Shown here: positions 46,593-56,405 of the stretch, in pieces
Position numbering within the stretch: the first letter of the stretch is position 1
How the letters are laid out: each line of letters starts with the position of its first letter
NCBI GenBank assembly: GCA_017999985.1
Contig: JAGNKU010000013.1
Location: 1-64,000, forward strand
Source: Phycisphaerae bacterium
GTDB taxonomy: Bacteria; Planctomycetota; Phycisphaerae; UBA1845; Fen-1342
DNA length: 64,000 nucleotides
Direction of reading: 5' to 3'
Made by a program: the position numbers and the translations under genes
The notes under the pieces: model-generated
The model's database searches: none
What the model was told of the DNA's origin: nothing
Seen by the model: the letters and a program-made list of their open reading frames with translations, nothing else

Positions 46593-47165
46593 ATGGGCAA
46601 GCGCACCGACATAACGACCCTCCTCAACCAGGCGAGTGCCGGCGACACCAGCGCCGTCAATCGCCTTATTCCTATGGTGTATGACGAGTTGCGCGCCCTC
46701 GCCCAAAGCTACCTTCGCCATGAGCGACCCGATCTCACGCTCCAGGCCACCGCCCTGGTGCATGAGGCATACTTCCGCCTGATCCAGCAGGAACGCGTGC
46801 AGTGGCAAGGCCGGGCGCACTTCCTCGCGCTGGCGGCGCAGGCCATTCGCCGCATCCTGGTCGATCACGCCCGCCATCACGCCCGCGAAAAACGTGGCGG
46901 CGGACGCGAGCGTGTCCGGCTCGATGAGGGCGTGGCCGTGGCGGCGGAGCGTGATCTCGATCTGGTCGCGCTGGACGAAGCGCTCGAGAAGCTGGCCCGA
47001 TTGCAGCCGCGGCAGGCTCAGATCGTGGAGCTGCGCTTCTTTGGCGGACTGAGTCTGACGGAAGTGGCGGAGTATCTGCACGTGTCGCCGCGCACCGTGG
47101 ACGGCGACTGGGCGATGGCGCGCGCGTGGCTGCGGCGCGAGCTGCGGGAAGATGCGGCGCCATGA
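46593..47165 (+). CDS. ECF sigma factor, planctomycete kinase-associated type
   Basis: 190 residues from the ATG at 46593, where homology begins; upstream in-frame ATGs lack ribosome sites. Region 2 includes LIPMVYDELRALAQSYL and LQATALVHEAYFRLI; region 4 is LARLQPRQAQIVELRFFGGL, then SLTEVAEYLHVSPRTVDGDW. The length and ALVHEAYxRL motif match the TIGR02999-like group. It directs RNA polymerase to its own promoters. Its stop overlaps the start of the first kinase (ATGA), so the sigma factor is probably regulated by phosphorylation or partner binding through that kinase rather than by a classical anti-sigma factor. Confidence 0.92.
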   Translation: MGKRTDITTLLNQASAGDTSAVNRLIPMVYDELRALAQSYLRHERPDLTLQATALVHEAYFRLIQQERVQWQGRAHFLALAAQAIRRILVDHARHHAREKRGGGRERVRLDEGVAVAAERDLDLVALDEALEKLARLQPRQAQIVELRFFGGLSLTEVAEYLHVSPRTVDGDWAMARAWLRRELREDAAP

Positions 47166-49792
47166 CGCCCGCACGCTACGAGCGTGTGCGGGAGCTGTTC
47201 CTCGCGGCCCGCGTGCTGCCACGGGAGCAGCGGGACACGTTCCTGCAACAGGCGTCGGGGGGCGATGGCGCTTTGCAGGCGGAGGTCGCGTCCCTGCTGG
47301 CCAACGACACGCTGGCCGACACCTTTCTGCAGACGCCGGCGCTAGGCAGCGCGTTCGCCGCCCGTGGACCGGAGTCGCTCGTCGCCACGGGCGCCGACGG
47401 CACGACGGCCGCGCGGGCCACCGGCGCTCCACCCGCACAACATCCGGCCCAGCTCGGCCAGTATCGCGTGCTGGACGTCATCGGCCAGGGCGGCATGGGC
47501 GTGGTCTATCGCGCCGAGCAGTTGAACCCGCGCCGGACCGTCGCGCTGAAGGTCATCCGCCCCGGCCTGCAATCCCGCGACCTGCTGAAGCGGTTCGCGC
47601 ATGAAGGACAGGTGTTGGGCCTGCTCCAGCACCCGGGCATCGCGCAAGTCTTCGAGGCCGGGATGGCGGACGCGGGTTGCGGGCCGCAGCCGTTCTTCGC
47701 AATGGAACTCATCTTCGGTGCTCCGCTCAAGGAGTTCGCGGAGACCCACCGGCTCGACGTGCGCGCGCGGCTGGAACTGCTCGCGAAGATCTGCGACGCC
47801 GTCCAGCACGCCCACCAGAAAGGCGTGATCCACCGGGACCTGAAGCCCGCCAACATCCTGGTGGACCAGAGTGGGCAACCGAAGATCCTTGATTTCGGCG
47901 TGGCCCGCGCCACCGATGCGGATCTCCGCGCGACAACACCCGAAACGCTGCCGGGCCAGCTCATCGGCACCCTGGCCTACATGAGCCCGGAGCAGATCTC
48001 GGGCGATCCGCGGGAGCTTGACACGCGCTCGGACGTCTACGCGCTGGGCATCATCGGCTACGAGCTGCTGACCGGCCACGTACCGTTTGATGTCTCAACC
48101 AAGACAATCCCGCAGGCCGCCCGCGCGATCGTCGAAGAGGAGCCTCCGGCGCTCGGCACCATTAACCGGGCGTTCCGCGGCGACCTGGCCACGATCATCG
48201 CCAAGGCCCTGGAGAAGGACAAGAACCGGCGCTACCAGTCCGCGTCGGAGTTCGCTGAAGACCTGCGGCGTTACCTGGCCAACCAGCCGATCCTGGCACG
48301 GCCGGCGACGACGTTCTACCAGTTGCGCAAGTTCGCCGCGCGCAACAAGCCGGTGGTTGCAGGCGTGTGCGTAGCGTTGGCCGCGCTGGTGATCGGCATC
48401 GCGGGCACCACGGCACAAGCAGTGCGTGCCACGCGGGCGCGCGATCGCGCCCGCGCGGCCGAGCTGCTCGCGGAGCAGCGCCTGGCGGAAGCCGAGATGC
48501 AGCGCGCCGAGGCCCAGCGCCAGGCCGCTATCGCCCAGGCCGTGAACGAGTTTCTTAATGACGATCTCCTGGCGGCGGCCGACCCGGAACAGCAGGGCCG
48601 CGACGTCACCGTGCGGGCCGTACTCGACCGCGCCGCACAAGCCATCGAGGGGCGCTTCGCCGATGAGCCCCTGGTCGAGGCCGCGGTACGCGCCACGCTG
48701 GGCGAGACCTATCACCGCCTGGGGGCGGATGCAGCGGGCGTCGAGTTGCTCGAACGCGCCGTCGCGTTGTACCGCGCGCAGTTGGGCGAAGACCATCTCC
48801 GCACGCTGCACGCGATGAACTGGCTGGGGCTGACCTACGCCGTGCTGGGACGTTACGTCGAGGCGGAGGACCTGCTCCTGCGCGGCGTCGAAGGGCGCCG
48901 CCGCCTATACGGCGAAAGCGACGGCGCGACACTCGCGGCGATGAACCACCTGGCCTTGCTGTACGAGCGTCAGGGCCGCCCGGCGGACGAGGAGGCGTTG
49001 TTGCAGAAAACCCTGTCGCTGGCCGAGGCGCACCTGAAACCGGAGGACGAGACGCTGCAGACGGCGCTGGTGAACCTGGGGGATCTGTACAGGCGGCAGC
49101 AGCGCTACGCGGAAGCCGAGCCTTTGCTGGTGCGCGCGCTGGAAGTCGCGCGGCGCGTGCGGGGCGACGCACATCCGGCGACGCTCAACTGCATGGGCAG
49201 TCTGTCCACGTTATACTCCGACCAGGGCCGCCTGGCCGAGGCCGAGCCCCTGTGCCTGGCCACCCTGGAGGGTCGTCGTCGCGCGCTCGGCGACGAGCAC
49301 CCGAAGACGCTCGCGTCCATGAATGCCCTGGCCGTGGTGTACAAGCGGCAGGGGCGGTTCGACGCGGCGGAGGCGTTGTACCTGGAAACGCTGGAAATCA
49401 AGCGCCGCGTGCTGGGTCCGGACAATCCAGCCACGCTGGTGTCGCTGAACAACCTGGGCGCACTGTATGCCACCGCCGGCCGTCACGCCGAAGCGGAGCC
49501 CTATTTCGTGCAGACGTTGGCGGCACGCCGGCGTGTCTTGGGCGATGATCACCCGTTGATCGTGAGTTCGCTGCGCAACCTGGCCGAGTTGTATGTGCTG
49601 ATGCGCCGGTACGACGAGGCCGTGCCGTTGGCAGTCGAGCACTACGAGCGCGTGACGACCGCCCGCGGCCCCGAGCACGACGACACGCGGAAGGCCCTGG
49701 AGTTGCTGATCGGCGTGCACGAAGCTGCCGGCCGCGCCGACCTGGCAAATCAATGGCGCGCAAAGCTGCCGACCAGCCAGCCGACGGAGTGA
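47162..49792 (+). CDS. Membrane Ser/Thr protein kinase with TPR-type tail (first of tandem pair)
   Basis: 876 residues, starting at the ATG that overlaps the sigma-factor stop. Residues 1 to about 65 (MTPARYERVRELFLAARVLP ... EVASLLANDTLADTFLQTP) are an N-terminal helix region shared with the next gene. The Hanks-type kinase domain is about 98-360: GQGGMGVVYRAEQ, VALKVIRPG (Lys), HRDLKPANILVD (catalytic Asp), DFGVARAT and YMSPEQ. A membrane helix follows (about 395-418), then a coiled stretch and about ten tetratricopeptide-like repeats (about 490-870; e.g. LGLTYAVLGRYVEAEDLLL) on the outer side. It likely senses an extracytoplasmic partner and signals to the sigma factor. Confidence 0.93.
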   Translation: MTPARYERVRELFLAARVLPREQRDTFLQQASGGDGALQAEVASLLANDTLADTFLQTPALGSAFAARGPESLVATGADGTTAARATGAPPAQHPAQLGQYRVLDVIGQGGMGVVYRAEQLNPRRTVALKVIRPGLQSRDLLKRFAHEGQVLGLLQHPGIAQVFEAGMADAGCGPQPFFAMELIFGAPLKEFAETHRLDVRARLELLAKICDAVQHAHQKGVIHRDLKPANILVDQSGQPKILDFGVARATDADLRATTPETLPGQLIGTLAYMSPEQISGDPRELDTRSDVYALGIIGYELLTGHVPFDVSTKTIPQAARAIVEEEPPALGTINRAFRGDLATIIAKALEKDKNRRYQSASEFAEDLRRYLANQPILARPATTFYQLRKFAARNKPVVAGVCVALAALVIGIAGTTAQAVRATRARDRARAAELLAEQRLAEAEMQRAEAQRQAAIAQAVNEFLNDDLLAAADPEQQGRDVTVRAVLDRAAQAIEGRFADEPLVEAAVRATLGETYHRLGADAAGVELLERAVALYRAQLGEDHLRTLHAMNWLGLTYAVLGRYVEAEDLLLRGVEGRRRLYGESDGATLAAMNHLALLYERQGRPADEEALLQKTLSLAEAHLKPEDETLQTALVNLGDLYRRQQRYAEAEPLLVRALEVARRVRGDAHPATLNCMGSLSTLYSDQGRLAEAEPLCLATLEGRRRALGDEHPKTLASMNALAVVYKRQGRFDAAEALYLETLEIKRRVLGPDNPATLVSLNNLGALYATAGRHAEAEPYFVQTLAARRRVLGDDHPLIVSSLRNLAELYVLMRRYDEAVPLAVEHYERVTTARGPEHDDTRKALELLIGVHEAAGRADLANQWRAKLPTSQPTE

Positions 49793-49870
49793 AGCCGCAT
49801 GGCCCCGGCGACGTGAATGACGGAGAACCAGCGTGACCGCCGCCAAACCCGCGCGGACAGTGATGATCGC

Positions 49871-52453
49871 ATGACTCCCGAGCAGTACGAACGTGTGCGC
49901 GAGTTGTTCCTCGCCGCCCGCGCACAAGAGCCGGCCCGGCGAACCGCGTTCCTGCGCGCTGCATGTGCGGACGCGGCGGCGCGCGCCGAGGTCGAATCGC
50001 TGCTGGCCAATGACGCCCGCGCCGACACATTCCTGAAGACGCCGGTGCTCGGGACGGGCTTCGCCCTCGGCACGCCGGAGGAACTGGCAGCCGCCTGTCC
50101 GCCGGACGCGCGCGGCCCCGCGCCCTGCCCGGAGCGCATCGGTCCGTACCGCGTGCTCGGGGTTCTGGGCGAAGGCGGGATGGGCGTCGTTTACCGCGCC
50201 GAGCAGGAGCATCCGCGCCGCATCGTCGCACTCAAGGTCATCCGTCCGGGGGTCGAGTCACGCGAAACGCTCCGGCGGTTCGAGCACGAGGGACAGGTCC
50301 TGGCGTGGCTGCAGCACCCGGGCATCGCGCAGGTCTTTGAGACCGGGACCGTGGACATCGACACGGGCACCCGGCCGTTCTTCGCGATGGAGTACATCCA
50401 GGGCCGCTCGCTCAGCGACTACGCCGAGCGGGCCCGCCCCGGCATCCGACAGCGGCTGGAGCTGCTCGCCCGGCTGTGTGATGCCGTGCACCACGCGCAC
50501 CAGAAGGGCGTGATCCACCGCGACCTCAAGCCGGGCAACATTCTCGTGGACGACACCGGCCAGCCCAAGATCGTCGATTTCGGGGTCGCGCGTGCCACCG
50601 ACGCCGACCTGCGCCTGACGACGGTGCGCACCGATCTCGGGCGTCTGATCGGCACGATCGCCTACATGAGCCCGGAACAGGTGGCCGGCGACCCGCGCGA
50701 GGTCGATACGCGCTCCGACGTGTACGCGCTCGGCGTCGTGGCCTACGAACTGCTCACCGGCCAAACCCCCATCGACGTCGCCGGGAAGAGCCTGCCCGAC
50801 GTCGCGCGCGCCATCACCGAGCAGGAACCACCCCCGCTGCGGGCGCTCAACCGCGCGCTGCGCGGCGACCTCGAGACGATCATCGCCAAGGCGCTCGAGA
50901 AGGACAAGACACGCCGCTACCAGTCGGCGTCGGACCTCGCCAGCGACCTCCGTCGCTATCTCGCGGACCAGCCGATCACGGCCCGCCCCCCCACCGCGCT
51001 CTACCAGTTCCGCAAGTTCGCCCGCCGCAACCGCGCCCTGGTCGGCGGCGTGGCGGCAGCGGTGCTGGCGCTGTGCGGCGGCATCGCCGGCACGTCGTAC
51101 GGGCTGGTCCGCGCCAACGCCCAGCGGGCCGCGGCCGAGACGGAGCGCAACCGGGCCGTCGAGGCGGAACGGCTCGCCGAACAGCGCCGCGCGGCCGCCG
51201 AGACCGCCGCGCTGAAGGTGCAGACGATCAACGAGTTCATCAATTCGATGCTTGCCTCGGCGGATCCGGGGCGCGTGGGCCGCGAGGTGCGCGTGGTGGA
51301 CGTGCTGAAGCGGGCGGTGGACGAGCTCGAGGCGAAGCTCGGTGACCAGCCTGAGATCGAGGCCGCGCTGCGCAACACCATCGGCGTGACGTACTTCGGG
51401 CTTGGCGAGGCCCGCGACGCCGAGCCGCAGTTGCGCGCCGCCCTCGCCACCCGCGCGGCAGTTCTCGGCCTGGAGCATGCCGACACGCTGGCCGCGCTGA
51501 CCAACCTGGGCGTCGTGCTGCTGGAGACCGGCGATCTGGCCGAGGGCGAGGCCCACCTGCGCCAGGTCCTGGAGACCCGCCAGCGCCTGCTCGGCCCCGA
51601 GCATCCCCAGACGCTCGACGCCATGAGCAACCTGGCCAACGCGTTCCAGCGCCGCGGCCGCGTCGCCGAGGCCGAGCAACTGTGGCGCGACACGCTCGCT
51701 GCGCAGCGCCGCGTGCTGCCGGCGAAAGACCCGCAGCTCGCCACCGTGCTCAACAACCTCGGGCAACTGCTCAAACAACTCAACCGCCCCGCTGCCGCCG
51801 AGCCCCTGCTGCGCGAAGCCCTCGAGATCGACGTGGTGGCCTATGGCGAGGAACACCCCCAGACGCTCTCCGCGCTCAGTAACCTGGCGATGACGCTCAA
51901 GGCGCTCGAGCAGCACGCCGAGGCGGAGGCCCTGCTTCGACGCATTGTGAACATCCGCCGCCGCACGCTCGGCGAGCATCCCGCGCTCTACACGGCGATC
52001 AGCAATCTCGCGCGGGCCCTCGACGACCAGGGCCGCCTGGCCGAGGCCGAGCCGCTGGCCCGCGAGGCCGTGGCCGGCATGCGCGCAACCGCCGGCGCGG
52101 AGAGTGAGAGCACGCTGATCTCCATGAACAACCTCGCGTCGCTGCTGGTGCGCCTGGACCGGGCGGCGGAAGCGGAGCCGCTGTACGTCGAGTTGCGCGC
52201 CAGCGCGCAGCGGGCGCTGCCGCCGGACCATTTCACGCTGCACATCTTCGCACGCAACCATGGCGAATGCCTGACCGCGCTGGGCCGCTACGACGAGGCT
52301 GAAACGCTGCTCATCCCCAGTTACGAAGCCCTCGTCCGCCGGCTGGGTGCCCGCCACCAGCACACGCGCAAGACGCTCCAGTGCCTCGTCGCGCTGTATG
52401 AAGCCTGGGGCCGGACCGCCCAGGCCGACGCGTACCGTGCCCGCCTGGAATGA
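49871..52453 (+). CDS. Membrane Ser/Thr protein kinase with TPR-type tail (second of tandem pair)
   Basis: 860 residues. The start at 49871 is chosen because MTPEQYERVRELFLAA aligns with the first kinase's start; an earlier ATG at 49817 is possible. The architecture is the same: N-terminal helix region, kinase domain (about 88-350; GEGGMGVVYRAEQ, HRDLKPGNILVD, DFGVARATDADL, YMSPEQVAG), a membrane helix (about 385-410) and tetratricopeptide-like repeats (about 470-855). The two genes are clear tandem duplicates, yet their TPR parts have diverged more than their kinase domains, suggesting different ligands. About 80 bases separate it from the first kinase, so all three genes may be one transcript. 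Confidence 0.92.
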   Translation: MTPEQYERVRELFLAARAQEPARRTAFLRAACADAAARAEVESLLANDARADTFLKTPVLGTGFALGTPEELAAACPPDARGPAPCPERIGPYRVLGVLGEGGMGVVYRAEQEHPRRIVALKVIRPGVESRETLRRFEHEGQVLAWLQHPGIAQVFETGTVDIDTGTRPFFAMEYIQGRSLSDYAERARPGIRQRLELLARLCDAVHHAHQKGVIHRDLKPGNILVDDTGQPKIVDFGVARATDADLRLTTVRTDLGRLIGTIAYMSPEQVAGDPREVDTRSDVYALGVVAYELLTGQTPIDVAGKSLPDVARAITEQEPPPLRALNRALRGDLETIIAKALEKDKTRRYQSASDLASDLRRYLADQPITARPPTALYQFRKFARRNRALVGGVAAAVLALCGGIAGTSYGLVRANAQRAAAETERNRAVEAERLAEQRRAAAETAALKVQTINEFINSMLASADPGRVGREVRVVDVLKRAVDELEAKLGDQPEIEAALRNTIGVTYFGLGEARDAEPQLRAALATRAAVLGLEHADTLAALTNLGVVLLETGDLAEGEAHLRQVLETRQRLLGPEHPQTLDAMSNLANAFQRRGRVAEAEQLWRDTLAAQRRVLPAKDPQLATVLNNLGQLLKQLNRPAAAEPLLREALEIDVVAYGEEHPQTLSALSNLAMTLKALEQHAEAEALLRRIVNIRRRTLGEHPALYTAISNLARALDDQGRLAEAEPLAREAVAGMRATAGAESESTLISMNNLASLLVRLDRAAEAEPLYVELRASAQRALPPDHFTLHIFARNHGECLTALGRYDEAETLLIPSYEALVRRLGARHQHTRKTLQCLVALYEAWGRTAQADAYRARLE

Positions 52454-52567
52454 CCGCCCGCGATCCCACTCTCGACGACGTTCCGGCACGCGAGTAGGAT
52501 TCGCCTTTTCCGGCGGTTCCCGCCGATCAGACGCAGGAACGACCTCATTGGTCCGAGGTGCGATGCT

Positions 52568-54334
52568 ATGGCCACATCTCGTGAGCAACCGGCCAAGGGA
52601 CCCGAGCCCACGGGGCCGCGCGACTTCATTCGCGAGATCATCGATGCCGACAACCGCAGCGGCCGGTTCGGCGGGCGCGTCCACACGCGCTTCCCACCCG
52701 AGCCGAACGGCTATCTGCACATCGGCCACGCGAAGTCGATCTGCCTGAACTACGGGCTGGCGGTCGAGTATGGCGGCAAGTTCAACCTGCGCTTCGACGA
52801 CACCAACCCGGAGAAGGAGGAGCAGGAGTACGTCGATTCCATCATCGCCGATGTCCGCTGGCTCGGCGCCGACTGGGAAGACCGCCTGCTTTACGGCTCG
52901 GACTATTTCGGCCAGATGCACGCGTGGGCGGTCGAGCTGATCAAGGCCGGCAAGGCCTATGTCTGCGACCTGCCCCCCGACCAGGTGAGCCGGATGCGCG
53001 GGACGCTGACGAGCCCCGGACAAGACAGCCCGTTCCGTAATCGCTCGGTCGAAGAGAACCTCGACCTGTTCGAGCGCATGCGCCAGGGCGAATTCCCCGA
53101 CGGCACGAAGACGCTGCGGGCCAAGATCGACATGGCCCACCCGAACCTGAACATGCGCGATCCGGTCATGTACCGCATCCTGCATGCCGAGCATCACCGC
53201 CAGGGCAACCAGTGGTGCATCTACCCGATGTACGACTGGGCGCACGGGTTCGAGGACTCCATCGAGGGCATCACCCATTCCATCTGCACGCTCGAATTCG
53301 AGAACCACCGCCCGCTGTATGACTGGTTCCTCGACCAGGTCAAGGTCTATCACCCCCAGCAGATCGAGTTCGCGCGCCTGAACCTCACCTACACCGTGAT
53401 GAGCAAGCGCCGCCTGCTCGAGCTCGTGAAGACCGGCGCCGTCCGCGGCTGGGACGACCCGCGCATGCCCACCATCGCCGGCCTGCGCCGCCGTGGCGTG
53501 CCGGCCGAGGCCATCCGCGAGTTTTGCCGGCGGATCGGCGTGTCCAAGACGGAGAGCGTCGTGGACATCGCGCTGCTGGAACACTGCGTCCGCGAGTTCC
53601 TGAACAAGGTCGCGCCGCGCGTCATGGGCGTGCTGCGACCGCTGAAGCTCGTGATCGACAACTACCCGGCCGGCCAGGTCGAGCCGATGGAGGCGATCAA
53701 CAACCCGGAGGATCCGTCCGCCGGCACGCGCCAAGTGCCGTTCGGCAAGGTGCTGTACATCGAGCAGGACGATTTCCGCGAGACGCCGCCGCCGAAGTAT
53801 TGGCGGCTGTACCCCGGCAACGAGGTCCGGCTGCGCTACGCATACTTCGTCAAATGCACCGGCTGCGTGAAGGATGCCGCCGGCAACGTCGTCGAAGTCC
53901 ACGCGACGTACGATCCGGCGACGCGCGGCGGCGACGCGCCCGACGGCCGCAAGGTGAAAAGCACGCTGCACTGGGTGGCGGCGGAGCAGGCGTTGCCGAT
54001 CGAGGTGCGGCTGTATGACCACCTGTTCACGAAACCGGACCCGGACGACGTGAGCGACGATGCGCTCCGCGCCGCCGGTGATGCTGCCGCGCCCGCCGAG
54101 GCCCAGGCAACCGGCGACTGGAAGAGCAACCTCAACCCGCATTCGCTCGAGATCATCGCGCCGGCGTACGTGGAACCGAGCGTGCGCGACGCCGCGCCGG
54201 GCGCGCGGTACCAGTTCGAGCGCCACGGTTATTTCTGCGTCGACCCCGACAGCGCGGCTGGCCAGCGGAAGCTCGTTTTCAACCGCACCGTGACGCTGAA
54301 AGACACCTGGGCGAAGATCGAGAAGAAGCAATAA
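52568..54334 (+). CDS. glnS: Glutaminyl-tRNA synthetase
   Basis: 588 residues. It charges tRNA-Gln with glutamine. Class I signatures: [17 protein letters not shown] (HIGH) and TVMSKRRL (KMSKS-type), with the GlnRS features [19 protein letters not shown] and [17 protein letters not shown]. The anticodon-binding beta-barrels cover about 345-585 and contain KSTLHWV. The start at 52568 has GAGGTG about ten bases upstream. Direct GlnRS is of eukaryotic origin and scattered in bacteria, many of which use GatCAB instead. The C-terminal part includes a short Ala-rich stretch ([15 protein letters not shown]), probably a loop. Confidence 0.95.
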   Translation: MATSREQPAKGPEPTGPRDFIREIIDADNRSGRFGGRVHTRFPPEPNGYLHIGHAKSICLNYGLAVEYGGKFNLRFDDTNPEKEEQEYVDSIIADVRWLGADWEDRLLYGSDYFGQMHAWAVELIKAGKAYVCDLPPDQVSRMRGTLTSPGQDSPFRNRSVEENLDLFERMRQGEFPDGTKTLRAKIDMAHPNLNMRDPVMYRILHAEHHRQGNQWCIYPMYDWAHGFEDSIEGITHSICTLEFENHRPLYDWFLDQVKVYHPQQIEFARLNLTYTVMSKRRLLELVKTGAVRGWDDPRMPTIAGLRRRGVPAEAIREFCRRIGVSKTESVVDIALLEHCVREFLNKVAPRVMGVLRPLKLVIDNYPAGQVEPMEAINNPEDPSAGTRQVPFGKVLYIEQDDFRETPPPKYWRLYPGNEVRLRYAYFVKCTGCVKDAAGNVVEVHATYDPATRGGDAPDGRKVKSTLHWVAAEQALPIEVRLYDHLFTKPDPDDVSDDALRAAGDAAAPAEAQATGDWKSNLNPHSLEIIAPAYVEPSVRDAAPGARYQFERHGYFCVDPDSAAGQRKLVFNRTVTLKDTWAKIEKKQ

Positions 54335-54500
54335 GCGCCTGACATGGCACGTCCTGCGTGGCACGGCCGCCACAAACCAGCTTGCCCGGCCACGCGGCGC
54401 CATCAGTCCACGCCCGTTGAGCCGCGCGCAGACGTTGCCGGCGACCGTGTCTTCTCGGGCCGCACGGTGTACGATTACGCCAGCAGCGGCTGGAGGCCCC

Positions 54501-54932
54501 ATGACCGACACCGAACGCGCTCTCGACTTGTTCAGCCGCCAGTTCAACTGCGCGCAGGCCGTGCTCGCCGCGCTTGGCCCGGCTGAGGGTCTTACCGAAC
54601 ACGACTGCCTGCGCATCGCCGCCCCGTTCGGCGGCGGGATCGGCCGCCTGGGCGAGACGTGCGGCGCTGTGACCGGGGCTATCATGGCCATCGGCCTGCG
54701 CTATGGCGCCGCCGCCGCGCGCGATCCAGAGACCAAGACCGCCCTGTACGAACGCGTTCGTGATTTCGTCGCCCGCTTCAAGGCCCGCCACGGCAGCATC
54801 ATCTGCCGCGACCTGCTCGGCTGCGACCTCGGCACGCCGGAGGGCGTCCAGCAAGCCAAGGCCCGCGACACGCACCACACGGTCTGCACCGCGCTCGTCC
54901 GATCCGCGATCGAGCTGGCGGGCGCGGTGTAG
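54501..54932 (+). CDS. C_GCAxxG_C_C-family protein
   Basis: 143 residues from the ATG at 54501, with GGAGG just upstream. The cysteines that define the family are in order: FNCAQAVL, GETCGAVTGAIMAIG, and ICRDLLGCDL. Helical, no signal peptide, no membrane helix. The family is thought to be redox-active or metal-binding because of the four cysteines, but no reaction is established. It follows glnS by about 170 bases; no functional link is evident. Confidence 0.87.
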   Translation: MTDTERALDLFSRQFNCAQAVLAALGPAEGLTEHDCLRIAAPFGGGIGRLGETCGAVTGAIMAIGLRYGAAAARDPETKTALYERVRDFVARFKARHGSIICRDLLGCDLGTPEGVQQAKARDTHHTVCTALVRSAIELAGAV

Positions 54933-54968
54933 CTCGCCCGCCAGGTCGCGGAGCGCAGCGCGCTGCCC

Positions 54969-54992
54969 CTGCTCACTTTATCACCTGATCAC
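54969..54992 (+). repeat. Short octanucleotide array (three units)
   Basis: CTGCTCAC, TTTATCAC, CTGATCAC: three 8-base units sharing a CAC end, within the 97-base gap between two convergent genes. Confidence 0.6.
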
Positions 54993-55009
54993 CCCCCCCA
55001 GTGGCTCGC

Positions 55010-55033
55010 GCTGTTACCTGGTCACGTCGTCAC
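55010..55033 (+). repeat. Short octanucleotide array overlapping a stop codon
   Basis: GCTGTTAC, CTGGTCAC, GTCGTCAC: three 8-base units. The last runs over the stop codon (55030-55032) of the minus-strand CBS-domain gene, so the repeat may have set or replaced its C-terminal end. Confidence 0.55.
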
Positions 55034-56298
55034 GCCGGCGCCGGCTTCTCGCGCAGCACGTGAATCCGCAGCCGCTTGATCCGTCGGGCTTCCGCGTCCA
55101 CGATCTGCACGCGGATGTTCTCGTGCTGGAACTCCTCCCCGGCCGCTGGAATCTTCCCCAGCGTCGCGAACACAAACCCCCCGATCGTCTCGTAATCCTC
55201 CTCCTCCGGCAGCTCGATCTCCAGCTCCGCGTTGATCTCGCTGATGTGCACGCGCGCGTCAACCTCGAGCGTGTCCTCATCCACGCGGTTCATTGCCGGC
55301 GGCGGCCGCTGGTCGTACTCATCGTCGATCTCACCGACCAGCTCTTCGAGAATGTCCTCGAGCGTCGCGAGCCCCGCCGTCCCGCCGTACTCGTCGAGCA
55401 CGATCGCGATCTGCACCTTCGTCGCGCGGAACTCGTTGAGCAGCTCGTCGAGCGTCTTCGTCTCCGGCACGTAGGGCGCAGCACGCATGATCCGCCGGGC
55501 GTCGAAGGGCTCATCCGGGTTCAGCCGCAGCAGGTCCTTCGCGTACACGACGCCGATGATGTGGTCGATCGACCCGTCGTACACCGGGATGCGCGAATGC
55601 CCGGTACTCAGGATCGTCTGCCGGACATCATGGTAGGTCGCATCCGCCGGCACGGCGTTGATGTCCGTCCGCGGCGTCATGATCGCGTTGACCGCCGTCT
55701 CGTCCAGCTCGAAGACGGACTCGATCATCTCCTTCTTCTCTTCGTCCACGGCGCCGTAGGCTTCGCCTTCGGAGACGGCGTCGAGAATCTCCTGCTCCGC
55801 GCGCTCGGTCTCCGCCTCCTCCGTGACCTCGTCCTTGCCGAGCAGGCGGCGTACAACGAACTCGATGGCGTCGAAGCACCGCACGATCGGCCAGAAACCC
55901 AGCCGCAGCACGACCAGCACGCCGAGGCTGCGCGCCAGGATCGTCTCGCCCGCATGTACCGCCAGCGCGTGCGGGATCGCGATCGCGAACACCGACAGCA
56001 GAATCAGGCTAATGAGCGCCGCCGCCACGCCGGCCACGATGTCGGGCGGCCGGCCGAGATCGTTGACATGCCAGAACCAGACGACGACAAAGACACCGAT
56101 ACTCAGCGCCAGGCGCAGCAGGCTCGACAGCGTGTGGAGCTGCCACTCGCAGCGATCGATCCAATTGAGCCAGGCATCAGAGCTTTTGTCCGGGAGCAGT
56201 TCCGACAGCCGCGCGCGCGAATGAACAGGAAGCGCATACGCGAGGGTGGATATGTACAGGGTCAGTCCGAGCAGGACCAGCCCCACGACAATTGTCAA
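55030..56298 (-). CDS. CorC/HlyC-type membrane protein with CBS pair
   Basis: 422 residues; the likely start is the TTG at 56298 with GAGG about eight bases upstream. Membrane helices occupy about 1-25 and 60-170 (a CNNM-like domain), then a linker of acidic helices. The CBS pair is about 205-330 (IMTPRTDINAVPADATYHDV, HSRIPVYDGSIDHIIGVVYA, DEYGGTAGLATLEDILEELV), and the C-terminal CorC_HlyC domain is about 345-420. Related proteins take part in divalent-cation (Mg, Co) efflux or homeostasis, with ATP bound by the CBS domains. It closes a minus-strand run of housekeeping genes that starts at obgE. Confidence 0.9.
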   Translation of the reverse strand: MTIVVGLVLLGLTLYISTLAYALPVHSRARLSELLPDKSSDAWLNWIDRCEWQLHTLSSLLRLALSIGVFVVVWFWHVNDLGRPPDIVAGVAAALISLILLSVFAIAIPHALAVHAGETILARSLGVLVVLRLGFWPIVRCFDAIEFVVRRLLGKDEVTEEAETERAEQEILDAVSEGEAYGAVDEEKKEMIESVFELDETAVNAIMTPRTDINAVPADATYHDVRQTILSTGHSRIPVYDGSIDHIIGVVYAKDLLRLNPDEPFDARRIMRAAPYVPETKTLDELLNEFRATKVQIAIVLDEYGGTAGLATLEDILEELVGEIDDEYDQRPPPAMNRVDEDTLEVDARVHISEINAELEIELPEEEDYETIGGFVFATLGKIPAAGEEFQHENIRVQIVDAEARRIKRLRIHVLREKPAPA

Positions 56299-56405
56299 CG
56301 CGTCGCCTCGCTACCGGTCGACCGCCCTCGGGGCGCACCTGCCGTCAGCCCCCGGGGCCGATTCGCGCCTATGCTAGCGTGGTGACCGGCCGGCTGGCAA
56401 CCCGC

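Noticed and set aside
50258..54691. A 1477-codon open frame on the minus strand across kinase 2, glnS and the Cys-motif gene.
   Set aside because: It runs antisense to three clearly conserved genes, shows no domain and has the Arg/Ala/Gly-rich composition of a high-G+C shadow frame.
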